Source: Pseudomonas wuhanensis
GTDB lineage: Bacteria > Pseudomonadota > Gammaproteobacteria > Pseudomonadales > Pseudomonadaceae
Length of the DNA: 64,000 nucleotides
Assembly (NCBI RefSeq): GCF_030687395.1
Contig: NZ_CP117430.1
Coordinates: 2,790,001-2,854,000 of the forward strand
Direction: 5' to 3'
Positions 26,269 to 35,769 of this stretch are shown here, in pieces (position 1 is the stretch's first letter; each line of letters begins with the position of its first letter). A model generated the notes under the pieces. It was not told where the DNA came from and ran no database searches. It saw only the letters and a program-made list of their open reading frames with translations. The position numbers were made by a program, and so were the translations under genes.

Positions 26269-27060
26269 TCAGCGGGCAAACATCCCCCACCAGAACACAT
26301 GGCCCAGGATCACGATTTGCTGTTCCTGGATCTCGGCAAAGGTGTAGTCCTCATCCGGATGCTCGTCGCGATTGAAGCTGCGCAGGCGGAGGCCCGTCGG
26401 TAGTCGGTAAACCTGCTTCACACGTAGCTGACCGTTGTGGTTGATGGCGTACATATCACCGTCAACGATATCGCCCAGTGAGCTCTTGCCGACGTTGATG
26501 CCTACGGTTGCGCCGTCACGCAGCACTGGCAACATGCTGTTGCCGCTGACAGCCACGCACTTCGCGTTGCTGAACTGAACGCCGTTATGGCGAAGGTCCT
26601 TCTTGAAAAAGCGCAGCTGGGCAGTGTCGCTTTCCTCAATCACGAAACTGCCTGATCCGGCCGCCAGTTCCACTTCGCGCAAGAAGGGAACGTAGACCTC
26701 ATCGTCATCCAGGGGAGTGTCGTCATCCCAAGGCTGGATGTCCGACATCAATACGCTTGGCTGGATACGCTCGGAAGACGGGACGCTGGCAACGGTCGAC
26801 ATCAGGCGTGGGCTCACTTCACTGGCATTAAAGCCCAAGGCTTTTGCCAGTTTCAGGAGTGCCTCGACGTTTAGCGGAACCTTGCCGGTGGCGTACTGAC
26901 TGAAGGCGCTTTGGCCAGACCATCCGCAGGCCTCAGCCACATCCGCTTGAGTGAGATTTGATCCAGCCGCTTTGGCAGCAGACTTTCGCTGGTCGTAGAT
27001 AGCCTTGAGCTTGATGCTTTCGGCGACTTCTTCAGGGGTAAGGGGGCGGCGTGTTTTCAT
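26269..27060 (-). CDS. S24-type phage repressor (CI/PrtR-like)
   Basis: The 263-residue protein has an N-terminal helix-turn-helix of XRE type (about 37-80: LTQADVAEACGWSGQSAFSQ) and a C-terminal LexA/S24 peptidase domain. The nucleophile Ser is in VSGNSMLPVLRDG (~173) and the general-base Lys in LRVKQVYR (~213). Such repressors cleave themselves when RecA is activated by DNA damage and so release prophage or bacteriocin genes. No phage structural genes follow. Palindromes in front of this gene and in front of the lyase gene suggest autoregulation and control of the lyase. A decayed copy of its 3' end lies at 27396-27512. Confidence 0.88.
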   Translation of the reverse strand: MKTRRPLTPEEVAESIKLKAIYDQRKSAAKAAGSNLTQADVAEACGWSGQSAFSQYATGKVPLNVEALLKLAKALGFNASEVSPRLMSTVASVPSSERIQPSVLMSDIQPWDDDTPLDDDEVYVPFLREVELAAGSGSFVIEESDTAQLRFFKKDLRHNGVQFSNAKCVAVSGNSMLPVLRDGATVGINVGKSSLGDIVDGDMYAINHNGQLRVKQVYRLPTGLRLRSFNRDEHPDEDYTFAEIQEQQIVILGHVFWWGMFAR

Positions 27061-27098
27061 GGTGACAAGAGTATTTGCAGAGCTGATATTTACGCAAG

Positions 27099-27141
27099 TA
27101 GCGCTGCTGGTAATTTGTTGCTTGAGGGGGCAGCGCTGCTG
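27099..27141. promoter_or_regulatory. Two operator-like sites upstream of the repressor gene
   Basis: TAGCGCTGCTG (27099-27109) and CAGCGCTGCTG (27131-27141) are variants of TAGCANTGCTA, 32 bases apart. They lie 39-81 bases before the repressor ATG, where an autoregulatory operator is expected. Confidence 0.6.
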
Positions 27142-27158
27142 CTATCAAGGGTGGGTAA

Positions 27159-27359
27159 TCAATGAAGTACCCTGCGGCTCTCTCCAATCCTGATCCGATC
27201 GAGCGCCCTGTTTAACGCATCCAAGGCATCGAGGAGGGCTTTCGCCTCAGCCTCCCGACCATCGCCCCAGAGGCGTTCAGCCATTTTGTTCAGCGCCTGG
27301 ATAGAGCGCTCAATGTCAGCAGCCGTCGCTGCTTTGCTTTCCTGATGTTTCTTTGGCAT
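27159..27359 (-). CDS. Small helical protein of unknown function
   Basis: The 66-residue polar protein looks mostly alpha-helical (DIERSIQALNKMAERLWGDG, then REAEAKALLDALDALNRALD), with no recognised family. A purine-rich GAAGGG lies about seven bases before the ATG. It runs toward the repressor gene, 98 bases upstream of its start, and may be a phage-derived companion gene. Coding potential is supported by charged/hydrophobic helix periodicity only. Confidence 0.5.
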   Translation of the reverse strand: MPKKHQESKAATAADIERSIQALNKMAERLWGDGREAEAKALLDALDALNRALDRIRIGESRRVLH

Positions 27360-27395
27360 TGATCAACCCTTCTTCAGGGCATTGCTTCATCAGCT

Positions 27396-27512
27396 TCAGC
27401 GTGAATACATCGCCCACCATAACACGTGGTCCGATGATGCTGATCTGCTGCTCCTCGATATGTTGGAGGAATAGCCCTCGTCCGGGTGCTCGTCACAGCT
27501 GAAAAGCGTTGC
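27396..27512 (-). pseudogene. Decayed 3' fragment of a second repressor gene
   Basis: On the minus strand the stretch encodes CDEHPDEGYSSNI and, after a frame change, EEQQISIIG-like text, then an end resembling HVLWWAMYSR. This parallels the repressor's C-terminus (RDEHPDEDYTFAEIQEQQIV, then HVFWWGMFAR). DNA similarity is clear but the reading frame is broken and only about 40 codons remain. It suggests a former tandem duplication or recombination between two phage repressor genes. Confidence 0.65.
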
Positions 27513-27819
27513 GTTGACGGCTGGGTTCGTGGGAAGCACGGCATGTCTCCAGTGTGGTGGCACCTGGCCGGGTCATGCGCCACCGATTCGGCCACTTCTG
27601 GATGCTCGACTGACCCGCATGGCAATGCTCGGCTTCACGCTGAGTGGTCTGGAGGAGGTCGATGGTGTTCTGTATGCGCAGTCTTGTTATTGCAGGGAGG
27701 CTTGATTGTGTATCGGTCGGCAGGAAGCCGGAGGAGGGTAAAAGCGGGTTAGTTCTGGAACACTTCCATAATAGTTATGGAACGCCTGTCGAGCGGCGAG
27801 ATTTTCGCCAAAGGCCAGA

Positions 27820-27855
27820 AACGACAAAGCCCCGAAAAATCAGGGCTTTGTCGTT
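27820..27855. terminator. Strong hairpin, possible terminator
   Basis: AACGACAAAGCCC and GGGCTTTGTCGTT form a perfect 13-base-pair stem with a 10-base A-rich loop. No gene clearly ends just before it, so it may belong to a lost gene of the remnant region. Confidence 0.6.
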
Positions 27856-28078
27856 ACAAATATGGCGGAGGCGATGTGAGTCACATCACGGTTTTCCATC
27901 ATCAGCGATGCAAACCGGACCATGTCAAAGTCGGCAACCCTCTGCGTTGAATGCAAACGACCTAATATACGTTGCGTGCTCAGAGCGTCGATGTGGGCGT
28001 AGCGAAATCCTTCAATGCCATGACCTATCGACCCTATGGCAATCCGCACACCTGGAAGATGTTTGATTGGGATACGCA

Positions 28079-28091
28079 GTTGTCGTACAAC
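28079..28091. promoter_or_regulatory. GntR/FadR-type operator in front of the regulator gene
   Basis: GTTGTCGTACAAC is palindromic and fits the FadR-subfamily pattern T-N-G-T-N3-A-C-N-A. It lies 52 bases before the regulator ATG. Sites with the same TCGTAC core lie at 31544-31557 and 31733-31745. Confidence 0.7.
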
Positions 28092-28142
28092 TGAATGAGC
28101 TATGATGCGTAATCATTCGAAAAGCCGAGATTTTTGTTTTTG

Positions 28143-28898
28143 ATGGACAAACAGAACATCCAACCCAGTGTTCGCCGCAGGCACCGAAGTCTGGCGGAGG
28201 AGTTGGTGACCGAACTTTCCCGGCGTATTTGCAGCGGTGAGCTCGCCCGTGCGACAAAGCTGCCCACTGAGTCTCAGGTCATGGAGGAGCATGGTGTCAG
28301 TCGCACGGTAGTGCGTGAGGCTATATCGCGTCTTCAAGCGGCAGGCCTGGTGGAAACCCGGCATGGCATCGGCACGTTTGTTCGGGACATCCCGAGCCCG
28401 AGCGGTTTTCGAATCGACCCGGCCAGCATTGTCACGTTGCAGGATGTATTGGCGGTGCTTGAGCTGCGCATCAGTCTGGAAGTGGAGGCTGCCGGTCTTG
28501 CCTGCGTGCGCCGTACCGACCAGCAACTGCAACTGATGCGTGACTCGCTGGACGCCCTCAACTCCAGAGCGGTCAGTGTCGAGTATGCGGTGTCCGCGGA
28601 TTTCCAGTTTCATCAGCAGATCGCGTTGGCCACGGGTAACCGCTATTTCACTGACATCATGTTGCATCTTGGGGTCAGCATCCTCCCGCGCACGCGCCTG
28701 CATTCCACACGCGTGGTCAATGACAATCAGGAACCCTACCTTGAGCGTCTGAGCCGCGAGCATGAAGACATCTATAAAGCGATTGTCCGTCGGGATGCCG
28801 ACGCCGCTCGTGCTGCGATGCGCCTGCACCTGTCCAACAGCCGCGAGCGGATGCGGCGCGCGTATGAGGCCGCAGAAGCCGAGGCGTTGAACGGCTGA
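28143..28898 (+). CDS. FadR-subfamily GntR regulator of the galacturonate cluster
   Basis: The 251-residue protein has an N-terminal winged helix (about 10-75: ELVTELSRRICSGELARATK, then VSRTVVREAISRLQAAGLV) and an FCD effector domain (about 95-235) with the metal-binding pattern (DFQFHQQIALATGN and a late His in LSREHEDIYKAI). It faces the lactonase gene tail to tail. Shared TCGTAC-core operators in front of it, the porin/udh unit and the transporter unit suggest it controls uronate catabolism, with a sugar acid as inducer. The ATG at 28143 is chosen over an upstream TTG; the ribosome site is weak. Confidence 0.88.
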   Translation: MDKQNIQPSVRRRHRSLAEELVTELSRRICSGELARATKLPTESQVMEEHGVSRTVVREAISRLQAAGLVETRHGIGTFVRDIPSPSGFRIDPASIVTLQDVLAVLELRISLEVEAAGLACVRRTDQQLQLMRDSLDALNSRAVSVEYAVSADFQFHQQIALATGNRYFTDIMLHLGVSILPRTRLHSTRVVNDNQEPYLERLSREHEDIYKAIVRRDADAARAAMRLHLSNSRERMRRAYEAAEAEALNG

Positions 28899-28907
28899 AC
28901 GCAGGCT

Positions 28908-29789
28908 TCAGGCTCGTGCCATGGGTTCTGGCAGACCTTTAACACCTGGATTCAAGGCGAACACACCGCCCGCTAAAGGCTGGTCACTGAGGTCGATGCC
29001 TTGCGGGCGAATCGAAGTGACAAATAGCGTGTCGAGTCGGGCGCCGCCAAAGGCACACATCGTCGGTTTCTTCACCGGCAGTGGCAGCGAGCGATCAAGT
29101 TTTCCTTCGGGCGTGAAACGCAGCACCAGGCCGGCATCAATCGCGCAGATCCAGTAGCAGCCCTCCGAATCAACAGCCGCGCCGTCCGGTCGACCCGGGT
29201 GGGCGTTCATGTCGACGAAATGGCGACGGTTGTGTGGCGTGCCGCTGTCGATATCGTAGTCAAACGCCCAGATGTGCTGCCGGGTTGAGTGCGAGTCGGA
29301 CAGGTACAGGGTTCTGCCATCGGGGCTGAAGGCCAGACCATTGGGCACCACCAGACCTTCCACTTGCGCAGTAAGCTGACGGGTATCCGGATCGTAGCGA
29401 TAGAGTGTCCCGACCGCGTCGGCGCCCATGTTGGTCTGCATCGTGCTGGCCCAAAAGCGTCCCTGGCGGTCGCAGCGTCCATCGTTGAAGCGCATCTGTG
29501 GCCGGGCATGTTCGACGCCGACGAGTTTTTCTGCACTCAGGCGACTGTCTGCCTGGGGCGCCAGCTTGAACATTCCACTTTCCTGCGCCCCCAGCCAATG
29601 ACCCGCCGGACTACGGGCGATGCAGGCGAGCATTTCGTCCGCCTGCCAACAGTCAGTCTTTCCGTCTGGCTGCCACCGGTGCAAGCGCCCCGTGGGAATA
29701 TCCACCCAATACAACGCATTCTCCTGAGCTTGCCAGACCGGACTTTCGCCCGTTGCGTTGCGTGCGTCGACGATGAGTTCGGCATTCAT
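28908..29789 (-). CDS. uxuL: SMP-30/gluconolactonase-family lactonase (UxuL-like)
   Basis: This 293-residue six-bladed beta-propeller of the SMP-30 family carries the metal-site glutamate in ATGESPVWQ (~residue 15), Asn and Asp in RFNDGRCDRQGRFW (~100) and VVPNGLAFSPDGRTLYLSDS (~145), and the late Asp in GRPDGAAVDSEGCYW (~200). Its ATG overlaps the udh stop (ATGA), so the two are coupled. In other Pseudomonas a similar enzyme (UxuL) opens the galactaro- or glucaro-lactone made by uronate dehydrogenase, and the context supports that role. The frame is intact, unlike its upstream neighbours. Confidence 0.85.
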   Translation of the reverse strand: MNAELIVDARNATGESPVWQAQENALYWVDIPTGRLHRWQPDGKTDCWQADEMLACIARSPAGHWLGAQESGMFKLAPQADSRLSAEKLVGVEHARPQMRFNDGRCDRQGRFWASTMQTNMGADAVGTLYRYDPDTRQLTAQVEGLVVPNGLAFSPDGRTLYLSDSHSTRQHIWAFDYDIDSGTPHNRRHFVDMNAHPGRPDGAAVDSEGCYWICAIDAGLVLRFTPEGKLDRSLPLPVKKPTMCAFGGARLDTLFVTSIRPQGIDLSDQPLAGGVFALNPGVKGLPEPMARA

Positions 29790-30627
29790 TGGTGTGTTTC
29801 CGACAGGTCACCGAACGGCCCGGCAGCCGTGAATGCTCCCCCTTGGAACAGACTGTTGGGATCGTCCGCGGCAGGCTTGGGTTGTTGCTCTATCTGCGCG
29901 CGAAAGACTTCCGAGCTGTCCTGCGGGGCAAAGCCCAGGTGAGTGGCATGGCGATTATTCCACCACTGATCACGGTTGTTGGAAACACCGTACACCACGC
30001 TGTGTCCGACATCGCTGGCCAGCAGGGCGCGCGCTACCAGGTGCTCCAGGTCTGGATAACTCAGCCAGGTCGAGAGCATTCGCAGATTGCGCGGTTCCGG
30101 AACGATGAGCCGATCCGCAAGCTCACCGTTTCGATGCCATAGCGGTGAAAGTAAAACGTCGCCATGTCCTCGCCGTAAGCCTTGGACAAACCGTAATAGC
30201 CATCCGGTCGGCGCAGGGAGTGAGCATCCAGTTCGACGTCTTGCGGGTAGAAACCGGTGACGTGGTTGGAGCTGGCAAAAACAATCCGCTTGACCCCGTG
30301 TTGCCGCGCCGCCTCATAAATATGAAAGGTGCCGCAAATATTTGCCGAGAGGATGTCTTCGAAGGGCCGCTCCACTGAAATTCCGCCCAGATGGACGATG
30401 GCATCGACGCCTTCGACCAGTGCCGCGACTCCGGCCTTGTCGGCCAGGTTGCAGCTGATCACTTCGTCGTGTTGGCCACGGCTGGGCGTCATGGGGCTGA
30501 TGTCCGAGGCCCGGACGATTTCGGTGTGAGCCTGCAGGGTTTCTCTGAGGATCTGGCCCAGGCCGCCGGCGGCGCCTGTCAGCAGAATGCGGTTGAAGGG
30601 TTTGTGCGAAGCGGGTTGCGTGGTCAT
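29786..30627 (-). pseudogene. udh: Uronate dehydrogenase with one frameshift
   Basis: This NAD-dependent SDR-extended enzyme has an N-terminal dinucleotide motif LLTGAAGGLGQIL (~residue 15) and the catalytic pair in GYYGLSKAYGED (Tyr/Lys, ~145). It ends with DQWWNNRHATHLGFAPQDSS as in Udh. The sense frame stops being coherent near 30100, where loss of one C/G (expected run of three) shifts the frame; both parts together give the ~280-residue family length. It oxidises galacturonate or glucuronate to the aldaro-lactone used by the overlapping lactonase. The ATG at 30627 has GGAAG upstream. Either a sequencing error or a recent mutation. Confidence 0.85.
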
Positions 30628-30725
30628 GGTCAGGTCTTCCATTGAACTATCGTTGCGTGTCGGTTTAGGGGCCTGACATTGCCTGGTGAACGATGCGCGA
30701 TCGCCAGGCAGCATCGGGCCAGTTT

Positions 30726-31450
30726 TTACATGAAGTTGTACTGGACACCCAGGCGCCAGCGCGCCTGGCGATCGGGGGAGGTGGAGTCGACTTTTACGTC
30801 GCCGATTTCCATGAACGGCGCCCATTTCTTGGTGAGTTTGTATTTGACGATCAGGTTCTGTTCGTAATCGCTTTCTTGTTGTCGTAGCGGATGTAGTCGG
30901 TCTTGAAATAGATGAACTGATATTCGTAGGCCCACTTGTTCGCCGGTGTATACCCGAGCCAACCTTCAAAGCGGTTGGTGGTCTGGTCATCCTTGATGTG
31001 GTCGGGCATGTCTTCATTGACTTGGTCTCGATCCAGTTTCTTGGCGTCCAGGCGATAGCGCGTGGCGACGTAGAAGGCATCGTTGATTTTGTAGTTGTAC
31101 TTGAGGCCGAACTTGTAAGTGGTCGAGTCCTTCGAGCTGTCCATCTGGAAGGCTGGGGTCAGCGTTGATTGCGCGCTGAGCTTGTAGTTGTAGCTGACTG
31201 TGAACTCATGGCCGTTGTTGACCATGTTGTCGTAGGCGACATCTTTGCGGTCACCGGCCGTGCGGTATTTCATCTCCGCTTCAAAGCCCAGTCCACTGTC
31301 CAGACGGTAGTTGAACTTGATTCGGTCAGCGTGGGCGCTGTCGTCCTCGGTGTACTGGTGGCGGTAGTTGATGCTGGCAGAGTCAGCGCTGACACAGAAG
31401 GGCAGGCTGAGGGTCGCGACAGTAACGAGCGTGCGTAGGGTGGTGTTCAT
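30726..31450 (-). pseudogene. KdgM-like oligouronide porin with one frameshift
   Basis: This outer-membrane protein of the KdgM family has a signal peptide (1-22, ending VSADS) and then alternating beta strands (SINYRHQYTEDDSAHADRIK, then YKFGLKYNYKINDAFYVATR), ending in a C-terminal phenylalanine-type strand (RWRLGVQYNF). One A is missing from a run of four near 30872, which splits it. When repaired it is ~241 residues, normal for KdgM. It should admit oligogalacturonides released by the polygalacturonase of the same cluster. Confidence 0.82.
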
Positions 31451-31543
31451 ACGGTCTTCTTTTTTGTTTTTGTTAGGGTCGTTTGACGTGTACTACGAGC
31501 AGCATGGTGTTGCGTAGGATCTCATTTGCGGCACTGATATACG

Positions 31544-31557
31544 TTATCGTACGACAA
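31544..31557. promoter_or_regulatory. Operator-like site upstream of the porin gene
   Basis: TTATCGTACGACAA contains the TCGTAC core seen in front of the regulator gene. It lies 94 bases before the porin ATG (minus strand), consistent with control by the cluster's FadR-type regulator. Confidence 0.6.
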
Positions 31558-31732
31558 GATGACTCGTCTATGGGTTATTGCTGCTTTGGAAACATATTGT
31601 TACACATGTGCCATGTGAATAGGCTTTCAAAGAGGCTTGTTATTCCTTTGTTGTCTTTAAATACGGGCGTTTTGGTTGGATATGGAGGAAAAAGGCAGGG
31701 GTTGTAGGTTATTTATTGGGTCTTTTCATGCG

Positions 31733-31745
31733 TTGTACGATGACA
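31733..31745. promoter_or_regulatory. Operator-like site upstream of the enolase-family gene
   Basis: TTGTACGATGACA is the inverse form of TGTCATCGTACAA and shares the TCGTAC core. It lies 63 bases before the ATG at 31808 and would serve the plus-strand catabolic and transport genes. Confidence 0.6.
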
Positions 31746-31807
31746 TATGATCGGCGACAACAGACGACATTCCTGTCACAAATCCAATAAGAAGGCTAAA
31801 GACGTCC

Positions 31808-32961
31808 ATGAGAATCACAGCAGTCAACGTCCAGGTATTTGCCTATCCGACCCGCCGCGCAGTGGACAGCGCCGGTCATGCTCACCCCGGTGATGTCTCC
31901 CAAGCCCAAATGGCTTTGCTGCGCATCCAGACCGAAGACGGCAGCGAAGGCTATGCCTTCGGTGCGCCGGAACTGATTCGTCCTTATGTGCTGGACGGTT
32001 TTGTGCGCAAAGTGCTGGTCGGGCAGAACGCGTTTGATCGCGAGAAAATCTGGCACGACCTGGCGCACTGGCAGCGCGGCAGTGCCAGCCAGTTGACCGA
32101 TCGTGCCTTGGCCTTGGTGGAACAAGCGTTGTGGGACTGGGCGGGGCGCAAACTTGGCGTGCCGGTACACAAGTTGATTGGTGGCTTTCGCGACAAGGTC
32201 CCGGCTTACGGCTCCACCATGTGCGGCGACGAATTGCCTGGCGGCTTGGCGACGCCAGAAGATTACGGGCGTTTCGCCGAAACCCTGGTCAAGCGTGGCT
32301 ACAAGGCGATCAAGTTGCACACCTGGATGCCGCCCGTGTCCTTCGCCCCAAGCCCGCGCATCGACGTCAAAGCGTGCGCCGCCGTGCGCGAAGCGGTGGG
32401 GCCGGACATCGCCTTGATGCTCGACGGTTATCACTGGTACAGCCGCACCGATGCGCTCTACATCGGGCGCGAGTTGGAGAAGCTCGACTTTGCCTGGTTC
32501 GAAGAACCCATGATGGAAGAGTCCGCCGAGTCCTATGCCTGGCTGGCGGGCCAACTGGACATCCCGGTATTGGGACCGGAAACCCTGTCCGGCAAACACC
32601 TGAGTCGTGCCAGTTGGGTCAAGCACGACGTCTGCGACATCCTGCGGGCCGGTGTGGCCGGGGTTGGGGGGATCGCACCGTGTCTGAAGGTCGCGCACAT
32701 GGCCGAATCCTTCGGCATGGATTGCGAAATCCATGGCAATGGCGCAGCGAACCTGGCGGTGGTCGGGGCGATAAAAAACTGCACCTGGTATGAGCGTGGG
32801 TTGCTGCACCCGTACCTGGATTACGACGAGGTGCCGGCGTACCTCAAGCGCCTGGTCGACCGATGGACAACGATGGTTTTGTGCACCTGTCCGATTTGCC
32901 GGGCCTGGGTGAAGAGATCGATTTCGAGTTTATCGAGACCCATACGCTTAACAGTTTCTGA
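31808..32961 (+). pseudogene. Enolase-superfamily (mandelate racemase type) enzyme, frameshift near the end
   Basis: The enzyme shows the capping domain, then the KxH-type lysine (AIKLHTWMP, ~residue 170) and three metal ligands: LMLDGYHWY (~203), AWFEEPMM (~231) and LGPETLSG (~257). The catalytic-type EIHGNG lies near 310. These fit the mandelate racemase subgroup, acting as an aldarate dehydratase or a galactarolactone cycloisomerase; the substrate cannot be fixed by sight. One C is lost near 32861 (expected CCC), after which the true C-terminus (MDNDGFVHLSDLPGLGEEID) continues in another frame. Repaired length is ~385 residues. Confidence 0.8.
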
Positions 32962-33033
32962 CGAGTACACGGGTTGCCCGGTGCATGCCGGGCCGTCCGA
33001 AAGCCCTATAAATATAAGAAAGGCACTCTCGCT

Positions 33034-34634
33034 ATGAGCATTTTTCCTTCGCTGTGGGCGCGGGTATTGGTGGCCACCCTGGCGGTCGCCGCTGTACCTG
33101 TCGCCTATGCCAAGACGCCGGCCGATCAACTGATTGTCGGCATGAGCATGATCAACCTGCTGTCCCTCGACCCTGCGGCAGCCACCGGGCTGGATGTGTC
33201 GGAGATCAATGCCAATCTCTATGACATGTTGCTGGTGCAAGACGTCGCCCAGCCTGATCGCCTGCTACCGGCCCTGGCTGAACGTTGGCAGGTCAGCGAT
33301 GACCGCAAGACCCTGACCTTCACCCTGCGCACCGGCGTGCAGTTCCAGTCCGGTAACCCCTTGACTGCCGAAGACGTCGCTTGGTCGCTGCAACGGGTAC
33401 TCAAGCTCAACCTGGCGTTGGCCTCGACCTGGAAGGCGTACGGTTTCAGTGCCGAGAACGTCGAGCGCTCTATGCGCGCCACGGATGCCAATACCTTTGT
33501 CATTGAGTTGCCACGGCCGACCGATCCGCTGCTGGTGCTCAATACCTGGCGACCTCGCCAAGTGCGTTCATTCTCGATCGCAAGAAAGTCCTCGAACATC
33601 AGAAGAACAACGACATGGGCGCCGCCTGGCTGGTGACCCATGCGGCCGGCAGTGGGGCCTTCGTGCTCAATGACTGGCGTGCCAACGACGTGATTCTGAT
33701 GAGCCGCTTCGACGGTACTGGGGTGGTCCTGCCAAACTCAAACGCATCGTCATGCGCAACATGACCGAGTCGCAGTCGTTGCGCTTGATGATCGAGCGCG
33801 GCGACCTGGACATCGCTAAAGGCATGTCCGCGCCGGATATTGAAGCCCTGCAAAAAGCGACAAGGTGCGCACGCAAACCCTGCAGCGCGGCACGCTCTAT
33901 TACGTAGCGTTGAGTGTGAAGCAACCGATGTTCGCCGATGCACGCGTGCGTAAGGCGGTGCGTTCACTGATTGACTACCAAGGCATCAACCAGACCGTCA
34001 TGCCGCACTACGGTAATCAATCAACGGCCGTTGCCACTGGGCCTCGCCGCACGCTTGCCCGATCCCGGTTATCGGCTGAATGTCGATGAAGCGAAAAAAC
34101 TGTTAGCCGACGCGGGCTACCCCAACGGCTTCAAGACCACCATCCGCGTGCTGGCCGAGCCCCCCTTTATCAACATCGCTTCCAACTTGCAGTCGACGCT
34201 GGCTCAAGCCGGGATTGAGGCCAGCATCATCACCGGCACCGGTAACCAGATCTACGGCGCCATGCGTGAGCGCAGCTTTGACATCATCGTCGGACGCGGT
34301 GGTGGCGGGGCAGAGCGCCATCCCCACTCCAGTTTGCGCACGCTGGTGTACAACCCGGATAACCGCGACGAGGCCAAGTTGAGTAACTTCCAGGCTGGCG
34401 CACTTCTTTCTACAACCCAGTTGAACCAACTGATCGAGAGCGCTGAAGTCGAGCCTGACGCCAACAAACAACTGGTCCAGTACCGGAAAATCCAGGAGCA
34501 ACTCGATCAACAGGTGGGCGCGATTTTGCCGGTTCGCAGATGACCGACACGGTGCTGATCTACGCCGATGTTGCCGACTTTCAGGCCACACGGCAGCGAC
34601 CACGCGCTACAAGGATGTCTACAAGAAGCGCTGA
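33034..34634 (+). pseudogene. Oligopeptide-type ABC substrate-binding protein 1, many frameshifts
   Basis: This family 5 extracellular binding protein has a signal peptide (to ~residue 26, VAYA). It is paralogous to the gene at 35770, which shows the intended reading. Breaks lie near 33546 (-C), 33716 (-T), 33856 (-A), 34017 (+1 or -2), 34394 (-G), 34418 (-2), 34534 (-T) and 34585 (-G). Between them the protein text is fully conserved (ESQSLRLMIERGDLDIAKGM, then AKKLLADAGYPNGFKTTIRV). Repaired length is ~530 residues. Within this cluster it probably binds oligogalacturonides or a related compound rather than peptides. Confidence 0.8.
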
Positions 34635-34695
34635 AAACCGCGCGGGTGACCTCGCGTCTTGGCTACAGCGGTGACCGATTTATCAGGAGCTCACT

Positions 34696-35724
34696 ATGTT
34701 TGTTATGACTGCCTCTGTCATGGGCGCTCGCGCTTCCAATACCGTCCAGCGCGCCACTACGGTGTTGGTGACGTTGCTCGGCCTGTTGGCCCTGACCTTT
34801 GTCATCGGCCGGGTCATGCCGCTCGATCCTGTACTGGCGGTGGTCGGGCCGGACGCGGACAGTTCCACCTACGACAGGTGTACCGGGCGATGGGGCTGGA
34901 TAAACCGATCTGGACTCAGTTCGGCCTGTACCTCAACGACTTGCTCCATGGCGATTTCGGCAACGCGCTGTTGACCGGTCATCCAGTGCTCGACGATATC
35001 CGGCGGGTGTTCCCGGCGACCATCGAACTGGCGACCCTGGCCATTCTGTTCGGTGTTCTGATCGGTTTGCCGCTGGGCGTGTGCGCGGCCAGTAATCAGG
35101 GACGCCTTGGGGATCATGTGGCTCGGGTGATCACCTTGTTCGGTTACTCCACGCCGATTTTCTGGCTGGGCATGATGGGCCTGCTGGTGTTCTACGCCTG
35201 GCTGGGCTGGGCCGGCGGTGCCGGGCGGATCGACCTGGCCTATGACGGCATGGTTCCCGACGTCACCGGCCTGTTGTTGATCGACTCGGCCCTGGCGCGA
35301 GACTGGGAAGCCTTCGCCAGCGCCTTGCGCCATATCGTCCTGCCAGCGCTGATTCTCGGCTGAACTCGGTCGCTATATCAGCCGGATGACGCGCAGCTTC
35401 ATGCTCGAACAGCTTTCCAGGAGTACATCATCACCGCCGGGTCAAGGGACTGTCACGTCGCCAAGTGGTCTGGGGGCATGCCTTTCGCAACATCCTCGTG
35501 CAGTTGCTGACAGTGGTAGCGCTGGCGTATGGCTCGCTGCTCGAAGGCGCGGTGCTCATCGAAACGTGTTTGCGTGGCCCGGTTTTGGCCAGTACCTGAC
35601 CAGCAGTCTGATGCTCGGCGACATGAACGCGGTGATGGGCTGCGTGCTGGTGATCGGTCTGATTTTCGTCGCGCTCAATCTGATCAGTGATGCCTTGTAC
35701 AAGGTCGATCCACGCACCCGTTAA
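34696..35724 (+). pseudogene. ABC transporter permease 1 (DppB-like), frameshifted
   Basis: This DppB/OppB-type inner-membrane permease shows ALTFVIGRVMPLDPVLAVVG, then LATLAILFGVLIGLPLGV, and the EAA-loop region EYIITARVKGLSRRQVVWGH after repair. Frame breaks lie near 34875 (-C), 35360 (-C), 35374 (-T), 35418 (-C), 35437 (-C) and 35566 (-G). Each is loss of one base from a doublet or triplet, and the neighbouring codons then restore family text. The ATG at 34696 has CAGGAG upstream. It sits between the two paralogous binding-protein genes. Confidence 0.8.
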
Positions 35725-35769
35725 CGCGCAACGCAGCAGCACTAAAACTATAAAAAGAAGGATTCTTTA

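Larger units (their letters stand above)
27360..28078. other. Gene-poor remnant region
   Basis: Apart from the decayed repressor tail (27396-27512) and a symmetrical hairpin (27820-27855), I see no supported gene in these ~720 bases. Short ORFs overlap on both strands, lack ribosome sites and resemble no family. The region probably is what remains of an integrated element. Confidence 0.5.

Noticed and set aside
27374..28066. Plus- and minus-strand ORFs in the remnant zone
   Set aside because: Short, overlapping and without ribosome sites; one covers the broken repressor tail. No support for expression.
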